From M3007 sp044350425 (lineage in GTDB: Bacteria; Bacteroidota; Bacteroidia; Chitinophagales; Saprospiraceae), in NCBI GenBank assembly GCA_044350425.1, contig JBILHS010000043.1:1-42012 (forward strand): DNA of 42,012 nt, read 5' to 3'. The position numbers and the translations under genes are program-made. The notes beneath the pieces were generated by a model. It saw only the letters and a list, made by a program, of their open reading frames with translations. It did not search any database and was not told the origin of the DNA. Below, in pieces: positions 1 to 8,949 of the stretch; the stretch's first letter is position 1, and every line of letters starts with the position of its first letter.

Positions 1-95
1 TCAAGGCGATTGTCGCCTAGGATACTTTTTGATTTTGCCATAAAGCAAAGATCGTAGCATGTCAAGGAACTTCATGAAAAATGAGTATATACCAT

Positions 96-119
96 AGGTT
101 TTAAAAACCTGGAAGGTTT
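96..119. repeat. overlapping short palindromes upstream-side spacer
   Basis: Two overlapping inverted repeats are visible: AGGTTTTAAAAACCT at 96-110 and AAACCTGGAAGGTTT at 105-119. They lie beyond the 3' end of the proline dehydrogenase gene in a 202-base spacer that holds no convincing gene. They may be half of a larger palindromic intergenic element or a terminator. The function is inferred. Confidence 0.4.
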
Positions 120-202
120 GTGCCAGATAAAACGAAATAATCTATGGTCGCTTCGGATCGAGATTAACTTATTAGACAGCCTCGATGTGGCACTGGGCGC
201 TC

Positions 203-1378
203 TCAAATACCTCTCCGCTTCACCTCCTGCCGCACCAATACCAACTCCCGACCCGCATCTCCCGTCACCGAAGTATTCTCCTGTGCCCTGCGGATGAGGT
301 ACGGAATTACCTCTTTGACCTGTCCGTACGGTAAGTACTTCGCGACGCGATATCCAGCCTTCGACAGGTTGAAGGTGAGGTTGTCGCTCATGCCATACAA
401 CTGACTGAACAGGGTGTTCGGATGGTCATTGGCCAAGCCTTTTTTGTCCATCAGTTCTACCTGAAGCATGGCGCTTTTGGCATTGTGGCTGGCATTACAA
501 ACCGACATGGTATCAATATGATCGATGCAAAAACGGAGTGCGGTGTTGTAAAGATCGTCTGTGATCTCTTTGTTGGCGTTGATGGGATCCGGGTAGTTTA
601 GTTCCTGCGCACGGGCGCGTTCTTTCTCCATGTAAGCGCCACGCACGAGTTTTGCGCCGAGCATAAAACCTTCCTGCATGGCGCGGTCATAACTTTCTGT
701 AAGAAACTCCAGCCGGTCGTGTCGGTAATATTGAAAGGTATTGTACACCACCACCCGCTGTTTGTTATAGCGGCGCATCATGAGCCAGACCAGATGATCA
801 ATGGAATCCTGGATCCAGGTTTCCTCGGCATCAATAAACACGGCTATATTTTTTTTAGAGGCATGGTAGCAGATGGCATCCAGGCGTTTGAGGGCATTAC
901 GGTATTCGATAACCTCTTCTTTATTCAGGGTTTCGGCAGATTGGATCCGTTCCAGCAGGCCAAACCGCATCAGGCCGGTCACTTTGGTGCTGATCACCGG
1001 GATGCTCTTTACCGAACGGGATGCAAAATCAATGGCCCGGATGTTCTCGTTCATGGTATGATTGAAATCGAGTTCCGTTTCCTTGGCTTCGGCACCGTAA
1101 TCCAGGATAGTAAGGGCATTGTATGCTGCGAGACGTTCGATGCAAGGCTGGCTATCCAAGAGGGTCGTTCCGCCTACAAACTGCGAAAAGACCGTCTTTT
1201 TTACAGCCCAATCAGCCATAGGGATGCTATTTTCTACGGCCCACAAGGCGAGTGCCGAACCGTATTTCACCAGCGCTGGTTTGTTCATCATGTTGAACAG
1301 CCAGGCCGTTTTTTTCAATTCAGCGTTTGTAAGGTGGGCAAAAGCGTTCTCTGTATTTGAAAAATCTATGGTGGTCAT
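203..1378 (-). CDS. proline dehydrogenase family protein
   Basis: This 391-residue protein matches the FAD-dependent proline dehydrogenase family, which oxidises L-proline to 1-pyrroline-5-carboxylate, the first step of proline catabolism to glutamate. Family signatures are KLVRGAYMEKER at about residues 243-254, including the conserved RGAY strand of the barrel, and YLPYGQVKEVIPYLIRRA from residue 348, where the paired arginines bind the substrate carboxylate. DAEETW at 183-188 is also typical. The length fits the stand-alone Bacteroidetes form rather than bifunctional PutA, and no P5C dehydrogenase gene lies next to it. There is no signal peptide, so it is probably cytoplasmic or membrane-associated. 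The ATG at 1376-1378 is the natural start. The aroE gene lies 24 bases upstream on the same strand, so the two may be co-transcribed. Confidence 0.93.
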   Translation of the reverse strand: MTTIDFSNTENAFAHLTNAELKKTAWLFNMMNKPALVKYGSALALWAVENSIPMADWAVKKTVFSQFVGGTTLLDSQPCIERLAAYNALTILDYGAEAKETELDFNHTMNENIRAIDFASRSVKSIPVISTKVTGLMRFGLLERIQSAETLNKEEVIEYRNALKRLDAICYHASKKNIAVFIDAEETWIQDSIDHLVWLMMRRYNKQRVVVYNTFQYYRHDRLEFLTESYDRAMQEGFMLGAKLVRGAYMEKERARAQELNYPDPINANKEITDDLYNTALRFCIDHIDTMSVCNASHNAKSAMLQVELMDKKGLANDHPNTLFSQLYGMSDNLTFNLSKAGYRVAKYLPYGQVKEVIPYLIRRAQENTSVTGDAGRELVLVRQEVKRRGI

Positions 1379-1402
1379 AATAAAAGGTTGAGGGCGAATA
1401 AA

Positions 1403-2143
1403 CTACGGGTTTTTCTGCCAGATCTCCCAGGCGGCTTCGGCTTGTAACTTCAACATTTCCAGACCGTTCTTCACCAGACAGCCACGAGATTTAGCTTCGC
1501 GCAAAAGTAGCGTTTCGGCGGGATTGTAGATTAAATCGTATACAAACATACCGGGTTTAAAAAAATCTATTGGCACGGGCGGCATAGTTTCAATATCGGG
1601 GAAGGTTCCTGATGGGGTTGTATTGATCAGAAGCGTAGCCGGCTCCTCCTTTGCAACCATAGCATCGTAGGAGATCTCGTTCGCTGCCTTGGGGTGGCGG
1701 GAAACCAATTGGAATGGGATACCTAGTTTTTTCAGGACAAATGTAACGGCTTTGGAGGCACCGCCGGTTCCAAGAATCAATGCGATGCTTTTCCGGCTTC
1801 CGTCTAGGATCCCGTTTAGGGATCGCTCAAAACCAACTACATCGGTATTGTATCCAATCAGTTTGTCCTTCTGAATTTTGATGCAATTTACCGCACCCAC
1901 TGCCCGGGCAGTTTCATCCAGTTCATGGAGCAATGGGATGACCGATTCCTTGTATGGGATGGTGACATTCAGGCCACAGAGCTCAGGATACTGCGTCAAC
2001 ACGGCGGGCAGATCAGCGATCCTTTCCAAGGGGAAAAGATCGTATTGCGCATCAGGTATATCCTCGCGCCCGAATTTTTCGGTGAAAAACTTCTTCGAAA
2101 ATGAATGGCCCAGTGGGTAGCCTATGAGTCCGTAACGGCGCAT
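1403..2143 (-). CDS. aroE: shikimate dehydrogenase
   Basis: This is a 246-residue NADP-dependent shikimate dehydrogenase that reduces 3-dehydroshikimate to shikimate in aromatic amino acid synthesis. The start is set at the ATG at 2141-2143, because the protein then opens with MRRYGLIGYPLGHSFSK, the conserved N-terminus with the substrate-binding S-x-S. A longer reading to 2194 adds 17 unrelated residues. Visible sites are the catalytic lysine in NVTIPYK (about K65), the catalytic Asp in GYNTDVVG (D101), the nucleotide-binding GTGGAS (125-130), NTTPSGT (174-180) and the C-terminal NGLEMLKLQA segment. It is somewhat shorter than E. coli AroE (272 residues) but complete. It sits between the proline dehydrogenase and the adenylate cyclase, all on the minus strand. 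Confidence 0.95.
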   Translation of the reverse strand: MRRYGLIGYPLGHSFSKKFFTEKFGREDIPDAQYDLFPLERIADLPAVLTQYPELCGLNVTIPYKESVIPLLHELDETARAVGAVNCIKIQKDKLIGYNTDVVGFERSLNGILDGSRKSIALILGTGGASKAVTFVLKKLGIPFQLVSRHPKAANEISYDAMVAKEEPATLLINTTPSGTFPDIETMPPVPIDFFKPGMFVYDLIYNPAETLLLREAKSRGCLVKNGLEMLKLQAEAAWEIWQKNP

Positions 2144-2166
2144 GGTACAATTGAAAAGGATGAGAA

Positions 2167-2201
2167 CACCAATAAACCAATCACCAAAACCCAATCACCC
2201 C
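2167..2201. repeat. degenerate ACCAATC-type short tandem array
   Basis: The 58-base spacer between aroE and the cyclase stop contains ACCAATAA, ACCAATC, ACCAAAA, CCCAATC and ACCCC in tandem. This is a 7-8-base unit whose complement is GATTGGT. The array ends directly against the cyclase stop codon (2202-2204). The same unit forms an inverted pair at 12141-12226. Confidence 0.5.
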
Positions 2202-3821
2202 TTAGAACTGTTTCATCCCGGTCACATAATACATGTCCATCATACCCTTGTTCTTAGCGGCGATCTTGCCCCGGTGCTGCCATTCGAATTCATATTTGGC
2301 CAGCCAGTAGGCATCTTCACTGACATTGACCCGACCGGACTCGCATTGCTCTTCGAGGCGGGCGGCAGTGTTTACGGTGTCGCCCCAAATATCGTAGGCA
2401 AATTTCTTGGCGCCTACCACACCGGCTACCACCGGGCCTGTATGAATCCCCACCCGGGCATCAAAGTAGGGCAAGCCCTGGCTCAGGCGTTCCGCTTTCA
2501 GTCCCAGCAGAAAATCCTGAATTTGAAGCGCGGCTTTCACCATATCAGAAGGACTGGCGTTCATATCCGAGAGACCGCTGGCGCAGATGTAGGCATCTCC
2601 AACGGTTTTGATCTTTTCGATGCGATAATTGCTGATGATGCTGTCAAAGTTAGAAAAACAAAGGTCGAGTTCTTCTACCAGGCGTTCCGGGCTCAGTTTT
2701 TCAGCGATCGTGGTAAAGCCTTTAAAGTCTATAAACATCACCGTCGCCTGGTCGTATTTGCGGGCGGCTACCTTATTTCGCATTTTTAATTCCTGCGCGA
2801 TCGCCGGGGGCAAAATGTTGAGCAAAAGGCTATTTGAACGTTTTTGTTCTTCTTCGATCAGGGCATTTTTCTCAGAAAGCTCGTTGGCCATCCGCTTCTT
2901 GGCCAGGAAACGCGCATAAAATAGTCCGGCCAGGAAAAGAACAAAAACGACGACCAATACCAGCACATTCCGGGTATTTTCGATTTGTTCCCGGGCCAGT
3001 TCTGCTTCTGCGAGGTGGGTTTTGTTGGATTGAATTTCGCGCTCCTGCTGCGCCTTTACGATGGAGTCGATCATTTGCGACTCGGTCAGGTTTTTAAGTC
3101 GCAGTGAATTTACACGCACGGCAGAGTCTGCACGAAGGACACTTCTGGAGGCCTGGCTCAGTTCAGCATCTTTTTCGGTCAACACACTCTGGCTCTTTTC
3201 CTCTACTTCCTTAAGCTGACTTTGGTAGGTATTCGCCAGTATTTCTGTTTTTCCTGTGATCGCAGACAATTGTTCCCGCAAAGACCGGTTGTCTGCTTCA
3301 GCTGCCGCCAGCTGATTTTCAAGTTTTCTGAGCGACTCGCCACCGCCCCGGGTTCCGCTTCCTGATTCTTTGAGGTACTTGACCGTTTCGTTACTCCATT
3401 TGAGCGCTTCCTTCAAATCGTTCTGCTTCGCTGCAATTTCCTGCAATTTTTCAGAACTGGTCAGCACCAAATCCCGAAATCCATAGTTGCGGGCTGTGTT
3501 CCAGGCCCGGTTAAATCTGCCGGCAGCCTCCTTATAGTTGCGCAGCCGGTATTCTGCATCGGCGGCCAGGATCGCCGCATCGGCTTCTTTGCGTTTGTCG
3601 CCTACCTCGACCGCCAGCAGATTGGCTCTGGTAGCAAAATCAGAGGCTTTTTTGGCGTTGGTGGCGATGGATTTTTCAGCGATCTGGTAAGCATAATTCA
3701 AACGTTCGTTCTTGGAGGACGAGCGATTGAACTTGGCTTCAAGTTCGGCTACGGTTTGAGCGGAAAGGGCGTTCAGCCCAAAAAAGAAGAACAGGGCGGC
3801 AAAAGCGGAGTAATATTTCAT
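2202..3821 (-). CDS. membrane-anchored class III adenylate cyclase
   Basis: The 539-residue protein has a signal peptide (1-21, ending ALSAQ), a helical TPR-like periplasmic region (about 25-155), a coiled coil (160-285), one membrane segment (about 285-305), a short HAMP-like linker and a class III nucleotide cyclase domain (355-535). Metal-binding aspartates are D365 in MFIDFKGF and D409 in TVGDAY. K405 and D477 (AYDIWGD) are the pair that selects ATP over GTP, and N484 and R488 are the transition-state residues. All are present, so the enzyme should be an active adenylate cyclase making cAMP in the cytoplasm. The role of the periplasmic domain as a sensor is inferred; no ligand is evident. 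Such TPR/coiled-coil cyclases are common in Bacteroidetes. The ATG at 3819-3821 is well placed before the signal peptide. Confidence 0.9.
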   Translation of the reverse strand: MKYYSAFAALFFFFGLNALSAQTVAELEAKFNRSSSKNERLNYAYQIAEKSIATNAKKASDFATRANLLAVEVGDKRKEADAAILAADAEYRLRNYKEAAGRFNRAWNTARNYGFRDLVLTSSEKLQEIAAKQNDLKEALKWSNETVKYLKESGSGTRGGGESLRKLENQLAAAEADNRSLREQLSAITGKTEILANTYQSQLKEVEEKSQSVLTEKDAELSQASRSVLRADSAVRVNSLRLKNLTESQMIDSIVKAQQEREIQSNKTHLAEAELAREQIENTRNVLVLVVVFVLFLAGLFYARFLAKKRMANELSEKNALIEEEQKRSNSLLLNILPPAIAQELKMRNKVAARKYDQATVMFIDFKGFTTIAEKLSPERLVEELDLCFSNFDSIISNYRIEKIKTVGDAYICASGLSDMNASPSDMVKAALQIQDFLLGLKAERLSQGLPYFDARVGIHTGPVVAGVVGAKKFAYDIWGDTVNTAARLEEQCESGRVNVSEDAYWLAKYEFEWQHRGKIAAKNKGMMDMYYVTGMKQF

Positions 3822-3854
3822 CGTCGCGGTTACTGGCTTTTGGGGGATTATACT

Positions 3855-3886
3855 CTGATTAGAGTGATTTTAATGATTTGAGTGAT
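3855..3886. repeat. short 9-base tandem repeat upstream of cyclase gene
   Basis: Units GATTAGAGT, GATTTTAAT, GATTTGAGT and GATG follow one another upstream of the cyclase start. They resemble other short-unit arrays in this window but are degenerate and few. The rest of the 296-base spacer 3822-4117 shows only a weak hairpin (CAGGC/GCCTG near 3991) and no supported gene. Confidence 0.35.
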
Positions 3887-4117
3887 GCAAATGCTTGATT
3901 TCAAAATGAATCAAAAGCATCCTTATTCAAAACCATGCTGCGTTGGCTATAAGCTACAAACGAAGACCTGACAAAGTTGTTTTTCAAAAAACGCAGGCAA
4001 CGCCTGACGGCTGGCAAATGTCGAATATTCTGGGAAATAATTGGTACCCGAATAAATATCAGGCTGTATAATCCGACAATATGACCAGTCTCTTGTTGCA
4101 CGCCCCTTAACACCGCA

Positions 4118-6286
4118 CTAGTGCTGGACTACAAACTTAACAGGTGCAAACGCCCCAACCTCGTTTATCGCATAACACAAGTAAATGCCGGAAGGGAAAC
4201 TGCCCATTTCTAAGGTCAAGGTGCTTGATCCAGCAGGTATAATACCGGTCCACACCAAATGCCCATTGATTCCGTAAATTTTTATCTCCATCGGATTTTG
4301 AGCCGGGTTTTCCAGCGAAATCAATGCTTGTTTGGAAACGGGGTTGGGCTGAATCTGGAAGGCAAAAGGCTCTGCAATGGCTACCTCCTTTGCGCCTACT
4401 GTAAATTCTTCGATGGGGCGTTGCCAAATGCCCCGGTTATAGACGGATAAGCATACATATTTGGAGGAGGATGCAATCTGGGAGTATCCAAATGATGGAT
4501 CTAGTAACGGCGGACAATCTTCTTGTTTTTGCCAGTTATCCCCACCATCCATGCTTTTAAATACACCTTCAGTGCTAAGGTTCATTAAAAGTGTGCTACC
4601 TGCCTGCGCGAAACTAATTTCTGGAAAAGAAAGCCACAGTTCTGGGAGAGCGGGCAGTCCATGGACCATTGCTTTCCATTCAAGACTGTCTTTGTGGCGG
4701 ATCCATAGTTCGGTTTTGTCGAAAAAACCAAAAGACGTGACCGATTTGGTGAAGAGTGCTAAAAAGTCGCCAGTACTGTAAAATTTGGATTGCCAAACCT
4801 CTTGATCCATAGGCAAAGGGAATAAACCCTGACTGTAGTCAACCCAGTTTGCACCTTTGTCTGTAGATTTAAAACATCCGTTTTTAGTATTGATAAACCA
4901 GGCTCCGTTGAAGACAAAAATATCCTGAGCTACTTGTCCTACCTGATTTAAAATCGTAGAGCCTATTTCGCTCCAGGTATCACCCAAATCTGCTGAATGG
5001 TATAATAAGGTGTCTCCTATGTTTGTACGCTTTATAAAAATATCTTCTTCGCCGCTGCTTGCTGCATCAAATACGATGGATGGGTCCATCATTAATGGCT
5101 CCCAACTAGTTCCATAATTGGTGGATCGAAGCAATCCCTCTTGGGAGTTAAGGATAAAAAGTGCCTCACCAACCTTAAAAAAATCAAAATCATCCCAATT
5201 ATAGTCCGTTCTAAGTGGTAGCCCGTCCCAATCAATGTTTTCCAGGTCGGTTTTAAATAAAAATGTGGGGGAAAACGCATACATGGTATCTCCATAAATT
5301 TTCATTCTTGAGGAAGAGCTCAAAATGCCATGATTTGCGTAATCGACCGTTTGCCCGTAATCATCAGATCTAAATACCCCTAGCGCATATGTTGAATTGA
5401 GTAAAATGGATTGCCCGAATGCCGTCATTCCAGCAAACTTGAGGGGATTACTTATGGTGCTGGTGGAATACCAGGTGATGCCCTCATCATCGGATCTTAA
5501 AATTTCACCACTATAACCGATCCTTCCGAACAAGCTTCCTGCCAGGCGTAAAAAGGGGTAGATATAATCCTGATCCACGACTGGCGCCCAGCTTGCACCA
5601 AGATCTGCCGACCGATAGGTTTTGCCAAAATAGTAGTGTGTAAAAAGCAGGCTATCCTCTATAAAAAGGTGGGTGATGAAATATTGCTCCCCAAGATTAA
5701 TCTTACAAAGCTCCGTCCAGCTTTCTGCGTTATCTTCTGATACATAAATGATGCTGTCATTTGTGGCGTATAATTTTGACGTTTCAGGGCCTAAGGCAGG
5801 TATGATTGACCCGGGTATTTGGGCATCTGTCCAGTGTAAGCCCCGATCGTATGTTTTTAACCTGGAGTTATTAGTTTCAATAATGATGACCGCTTTGTTT
5901 CCATAAACATCCCAATAAGTAAGATTGGGATCAGGAACCGGAATCAGCGTCCAGTTTAAGCCATTATCATCACTGATATAGAGCATTTTATTGTAAATCC
6001 CATTTATATAGGTACTGGCATAGGTCATCAAGGTATCTCCCAGCACGATCAATCTATATGCGCAAAAAGGCGTTTCTGGCAGACCCACATTGATCCGCTC
6101 CCAGCTTTGGCCACTGTCAGCAGATCGAAAAATGCCGTTGCAGGTGCTTGCAAAGACAAATTTTTCATTGGCCTTCAAGTGATTAACATCGCCTCCAAAG
6201 GGGCCTTCCATCGAAACCCATTGAGCTGTCAGGCAGGAACTCAGGAGCATAAAAACAGGAAGCAGCAGATGTGTAGGGTATTTCAT
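4118..6286 (-). CDS. T9SS-sorted beta-propeller (BNR/VPS10-like) surface protein
   Basis: This 722-residue exported protein begins with a signal peptide (MKYPTHLLLPVFMLLSSCLTAQ region; cleavage is expected near residue 21). Its body carries many repeats of the form S-x-D-x-G-x-(T/S)-W, for example SADSGQSWERI, SDDNGLNWTLI, SADLGASWAPV and STDKGANWVDY. These are typical of BNR/sortilin-like propeller proteins. The last ~80 residues (PNPVSKQALISL onward, ending in KFVVQH) form a type A T9SS sorting domain, so the mature protein is probably secreted or anchored at the cell surface. The catalytic residues of sialidases are not evident, so no enzyme activity is assigned. It is a single gene between the cyclase and xseA. 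Confidence 0.85.
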   Translation of the reverse strand: MKYPTHLLLPVFMLLSSCLTAQWVSMEGPFGGDVNHLKANEKFVFASTCNGIFRSADSGQSWERINVGLPETPFCAYRLIVLGDTLMTYASTYINGIYNKMLYISDDNGLNWTLIPVPDPNLTYWDVYGNKAVIIIETNNSRLKTYDRGLHWTDAQIPGSIIPALGPETSKLYATNDSIIYVSEDNAESWTELCKINLGEQYFITHLFIEDSLLFTHYYFGKTYRSADLGASWAPVVDQDYIYPFLRLAGSLFGRIGYSGEILRSDDEGITWYSTSTISNPLKFAGMTAFGQSILLNSTYALGVFRSDDYGQTVDYANHGILSSSSRMKIYGDTMYAFSPTFLFKTDLENIDWDGLPLRTDYNWDDFDFFKVGEALFILNSQEGLLRSTNYGTSWEPLMMDPSIVFDAASSGEEDIFIKRTNIGDTLLYHSADLGDTWSEIGSTILNQVGQVAQDIFVFNGAWFINTKNGCFKSTDKGANWVDYSQGLFPLPMDQEVWQSKFYSTGDFLALFTKSVTSFGFFDKTELWIRHKDSLEWKAMVHGLPALPELWLSFPEISFAQAGSTLLMNLSTEGVFKSMDGGDNWQKQEDCPPLLDPSFGYSQIASSSKYVCLSVYNRGIWQRPIEEFTVGAKEVAIAEPFAFQIQPNPVSKQALISLENPAQNPMEIKIYGINGHLVWTGIIPAGSSTLTLEMGSFPSGIYLCYAINEVGAFAPVKFVVQH

Positions 6287-6375
6287 AAGTGATATAGTAT
6301 ATTAGGATAGTAGAGGATTGGTTCCGGAGTTAAAGTTATGGGCTTTAGCGCTCCAAGGTCCGGGCTATCAGCGGG

Positions 6376-6394
6376 TTTGTACAATTTGTACAAA
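6376..6394. repeat. TTTGTACAA double palindrome
   Basis: TTTGTACAATTTGTACAAA is a near-perfect 19-base palindrome in the spacer between the end of xseA and the start of the T9SS protein. It could be an operator for the downstream minus-strand gene. The function is inferred. Confidence 0.35.
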
Positions 6395-6413
6395 AAATGC
6401 GACCTGAAAGGCG

Positions 6414-7637
6414 CTACACCACTTTCGATTGCAGCCTGCCTTCACTCAAACGAGTCTCCAAAACATCCCCAGGCTGCACTTCCGCGGCGGATAGCACTGC
6501 TTTCCCGTTTTTCAGGGTAATGCTATAACCACGGCGCAGCACATTTTCCGGATGGAGATTTTGGCAAATGGCCTCTATTTTATCCAGTTCACGCTGTTGA
6601 TCCCGCAGGATCTGGTAAGCAAAGGTTGGAAGTTTTTCTTCCCAAAAACCCAGAAACCGGGCGGCATCCTGTGTTTGTTCCCGGGCGGAAAAACGCGCGG
6701 TCGTTTCGGCGCGCTCCAGCTCTAAGTGTTTGATCTTTAAAATATTTTGGGCCATATTTTCCAGATCACTGGCGGCCTCAAGGATATTCCCCTCAAAAGT
6801 CAGGTTGTGATTTACCAGAAAATCAGCCACTGCGGTCGGTGTTTTGAGGGAAGTATGGGCCACCAGATCAAGTACGGATTCGTCCACATCATGCCCGATC
6901 CCAACCACCAGGGGCAAGGGGATCTGTGCTGCTTTCTGGCAGAGTGCCAGTCCGTCAAAAGCCATCAGATCGAGTTTTGCACCGCCGCCGCGAACGATGA
7001 CCACGCAATCAAATTTTTCAGGCTTTTTACCGATCTTTTCAAGCGCTTCTATGATCTCTGCCTCAGCATTTTTCCCCTGAACGGCAGCTTTAAAGTATTT
7101 ACATTCAAAAGCATATCCGAAGGAATTACCCTCCAGATGTTCTCTGAAGTCCTGCAAGCCCGCTGCGTTTTCACTGCTAATCACTGCGATGCGTTGTAAT
7201 ACCAGCGGCAGGGACAGGCTGCGGTTCAGATCGAACAGACCCTGATCCCGCAGCGTCTGGATGGTCTGTCGGCGCAACAGATCCAGTTGGCCAAAAGTGT
7301 GTGCCGGGTCAATATCGGTAATATGGAGCTTGAAGCCATAACGTTCGTGGAACTCCGGACGTACCTGAATGCGCAATTCCAGGCCTTCACGAAGCAAGGG
7401 TGCAAGGCCTAATGGAAAACGCGCATTGATCTGTCTGAATTCTGCGGCCCAAATGGCTGCCTGTGCCTGAGCCACGATATCTCCTGATTCCCCTTTTTGC
7501 ACCAGGTCCAGGTAGCGGTGACCACGGGATTCGCCTACCTGCGCCAACTCAGCCACGATCCAGACCGGCTCCTGGAAATTCAGTGCGATGATCCGACGAA
7601 TGTGCTCATTGAGTTCGAAAAGTGTGTGCGTGTGCAT
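6414..7637 (-). CDS. xseA: exodeoxyribonuclease VII large subunit
   Basis: This 407-residue protein is the large, catalytic subunit of exonuclease VII, which degrades single-stranded DNA. The N-terminal OB-fold occupies about residues 1-100 (VWIVAELAQVGESRGHRYLDL). The nuclease domain carries the conserved VVIVRGGGAKLDL, PLVVGIGHDVDESVLD and KTPTAVADFL motifs, and near the C-terminus the diagnostic RRGYSI strand. The length is normal for Bacteroidetes. The ATG at 7635-7637 is the natural start. The small subunit gene xseB, often directly downstream, is not in the 127-base spacer that follows, so it must lie elsewhere if present. The gene is divergent from the sigma factor operon. Confidence 0.93.
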   Translation of the reverse strand: MHTHTLFELNEHIRRIIALNFQEPVWIVAELAQVGESRGHRYLDLVQKGESGDIVAQAQAAIWAAEFRQINARFPLGLAPLLREGLELRIQVRPEFHERYGFKLHITDIDPAHTFGQLDLLRRQTIQTLRDQGLFDLNRSLSLPLVLQRIAVISSENAAGLQDFREHLEGNSFGYAFECKYFKAAVQGKNAEAEIIEALEKIGKKPEKFDCVVIVRGGGAKLDLMAFDGLALCQKAAQIPLPLVVGIGHDVDESVLDLVAHTSLKTPTAVADFLVNHNLTFEGNILEAASDLENMAQNILKIKHLELERAETTARFSAREQTQDAARFLGFWEEKLPTFAYQILRDQQRELDKIEAICQNLHPENVLRRGYSITLKNGKAVLSAAEVQPGDVLETRLSEGRLQSKVV

Positions 7638-7654
7638 AGAACCTATGGAATGAA

Positions 7655-7710
7655 TTTACCACAGAGTACACACAGTTGAGACTTTCTCACTATGTGTGCT
7701 ATGTGGTAAA
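7655..7710. repeat. inverted repeat TTTACCACA...TGTGGTAAA
   Basis: Arms at 7655-7681 and 7685-7710 match over about 26 bases with a few mismatches and a three-base centre, and their ends read TTTACCACA and TGTGGTAAA. It lies between the divergent xseA and ECF sigma factor genes, so it is not a simple 3' terminator. It may be an interspersed palindromic repeat. Confidence 0.6.
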
Positions 7711-7851
7711 AAGAAATGCTCAAAAAAAGTCAGTTATAATATTGAAAATCAAATATTTGTGGTCGAATCAAAAAAATACCAATTTTAAAACCCTCCGTTT
7801 TACAATATGGCTTGGGCTCATCCGTCATGCCATTTATAAACAGGGTAAAAC

Positions 7852-8427
7852 GTGGGAATCGAATTGGCAAATCAACAAAGAGACAACAAGATCACCGAAT
7901 GGTTCGGGCAATATGGTCGAAGGGTTCTGGCTTTTGTACGCTCCAGGATCCGTGATCTTGAAGTGGCCGAAGATACGGCGCAGGACGTGTGGCTACAACT
8001 TACCCGGCAAGAAGATTTAGCTGAAATTGAGCAGATCGGAAACTGGCTTTTTACCACCGCCCGAAACCGCGTGACCGATTATTACCGAAAGAAAAAAACC
8101 GTGTCATTCAGTCAGATGACGCTGGAAAATAGTCCCGGAAACGCGGATGATTTAGAAATGACTGATGACCTGCTCTTCGATCACTGGCTGGGACAGCATC
8201 TTCCGGATGCGATCATGGAAACCAAGGAATTCTGGGATGAACTGGACCGTGCCCTTAAGTTATTGCCCACAGAACAGCGCGAAGTTTTCGTGGCGCATGA
8301 GCTCAATGAGGTGTCTTTCAAAAAAATGGCAGAACAAACCGGACTTTCTATCAACACCCTGCTGGCTCGAAAACGCTACGCCGTGTTGCGGCTGCGCGAG
8401 CATTTTGAGGACTGGCTGGATTCATAA
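7852..8427 (+). CDS. ECF-type RNA polymerase sigma factor
   Basis: The 191-residue protein is a sigma-70 family ECF factor. Region 2 spans about residues 15-85 (FVRSRIRDLEVAEDTAQDVW, then the NWLFTTARNRVTDYYRKKK -10 recognition helix). Region 4 spans about 130-185, with LKLLPTEQREVFVAHELNEV and the helix-turn-helix MAEQTGLSINTLLARKRYA. The start is GTG at 7852 (a TTG at 7864 is an alternative); no ATG exists at a suitable place. The two following plus-strand genes encode small envelope proteins with LTxxQ-like motifs, so this looks like an envelope-stress or metal-type ECF operon. No classical anti-sigma factor was recognised next to it. Confidence 0.9.
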   Translation: MGIELANQQRDNKITEWFGQYGRRVLAFVRSRIRDLEVAEDTAQDVWLQLTRQEDLAEIEQIGNWLFTTARNRVTDYYRKKKTVSFSQMTLENSPGNADDLEMTDDLLFDHWLGQHLPDAIMETKEFWDELDRALKLLPTEQREVFVAHELNEVSFKKMAEQTGLSINTLLARKRYAVLRLREHFEDWLDS

Positions 8428-8460
8428 CAACAACATTCAATCAAACAAATCAACAGTACC

Positions 8461-8811
8461 ATGCAATACATGAAATGGGTAGCAAAAGGCATCGTCTTTG
8501 GAACACTCTTCGTCACAGCGATCACCTTCGCCAGTATGCTTCTTTGGAACAATTTAGCCGTAGGGATTTTCGGGCTACCGGCACTCACATTTTTTCAGAC
8601 CATGGGTCTGATGATCCTCGGGCGTCTGTTTACGGGCGGCTTTGGTCCACGCGGATGGGGCGGTAGGCATCGGATGGGCGGCCACTATATGAAGGAACAA
8701 TGGAAAAACATGTCTCCTGAACAACGCGAGCAATTGACGCAGCGCTGGGGAAAACGAGGCTGGGGACCTGTGGGCGGGGCTGAGGGAGGAGAACCTGAAG
8801 GTGAAATTTAA
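8461..8811 (+). CDS. small two-helix membrane protein in ECF operon
   Basis: The 116-residue protein has two likely membrane segments, at about residues 8-30 (VAKGIVFGTLFVTAITFASML) and 38-57. They are followed by a glycine- and arginine-rich stretch (GFGPRGWGGRHRMGGHYM) and a short EQWKNMSPEQREQLTQRWG segment. The last resembles the LTxxQ motif of Spy/CpxP-type periplasmic chaperones. It starts 33 bases after the sigma factor gene and is probably co-transcribed. No named family is recognised. By position it could act as the sensor or anti-sigma partner of the sigma factor, but this is inference only. Confidence 0.7.
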   Translation: MQYMKWVAKGIVFGTLFVTAITFASMLLWNNLAVGIFGLPALTFFQTMGLMILGRLFTGGFGPRGWGGRHRMGGHYMKEQWKNMSPEQREQLTQRWGKRGWGPVGGAEGGEPEGEI

Positions 8812-8949
8812 ATTTTGAGTGACGATTACATGAGTGACGCGTGTTGAAGTAGAAGTTTGAAATTCGATCGCCGATGTTACACACCGCGTAATGCCGGTAA
8901 TTCTACACCAACAATTAAAAATTTTAGCAACATGAAAAAAAGAACCTGA

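Noticed and set aside
1..75. 24-residue minus-strand frame (MKFLDMLRSL...) ending at the window edge
   Set aside because: Too short to support without homologues; may be chance.
719..1360. Plus-strand 213-codon frame over proline dehydrogenase
   Set aside because: Shadow frame without domain signal; the minus strand carries family motifs.
3901..4113. 70-codon minus-strand frame in the spacer before the cyclase
   Set aside because: Biased composition, no family likeness and no conserved context.
6287..6413. xseB next to xseA
   Set aside because: The 127-base spacer has no frame for the ~70-residue small subunit.
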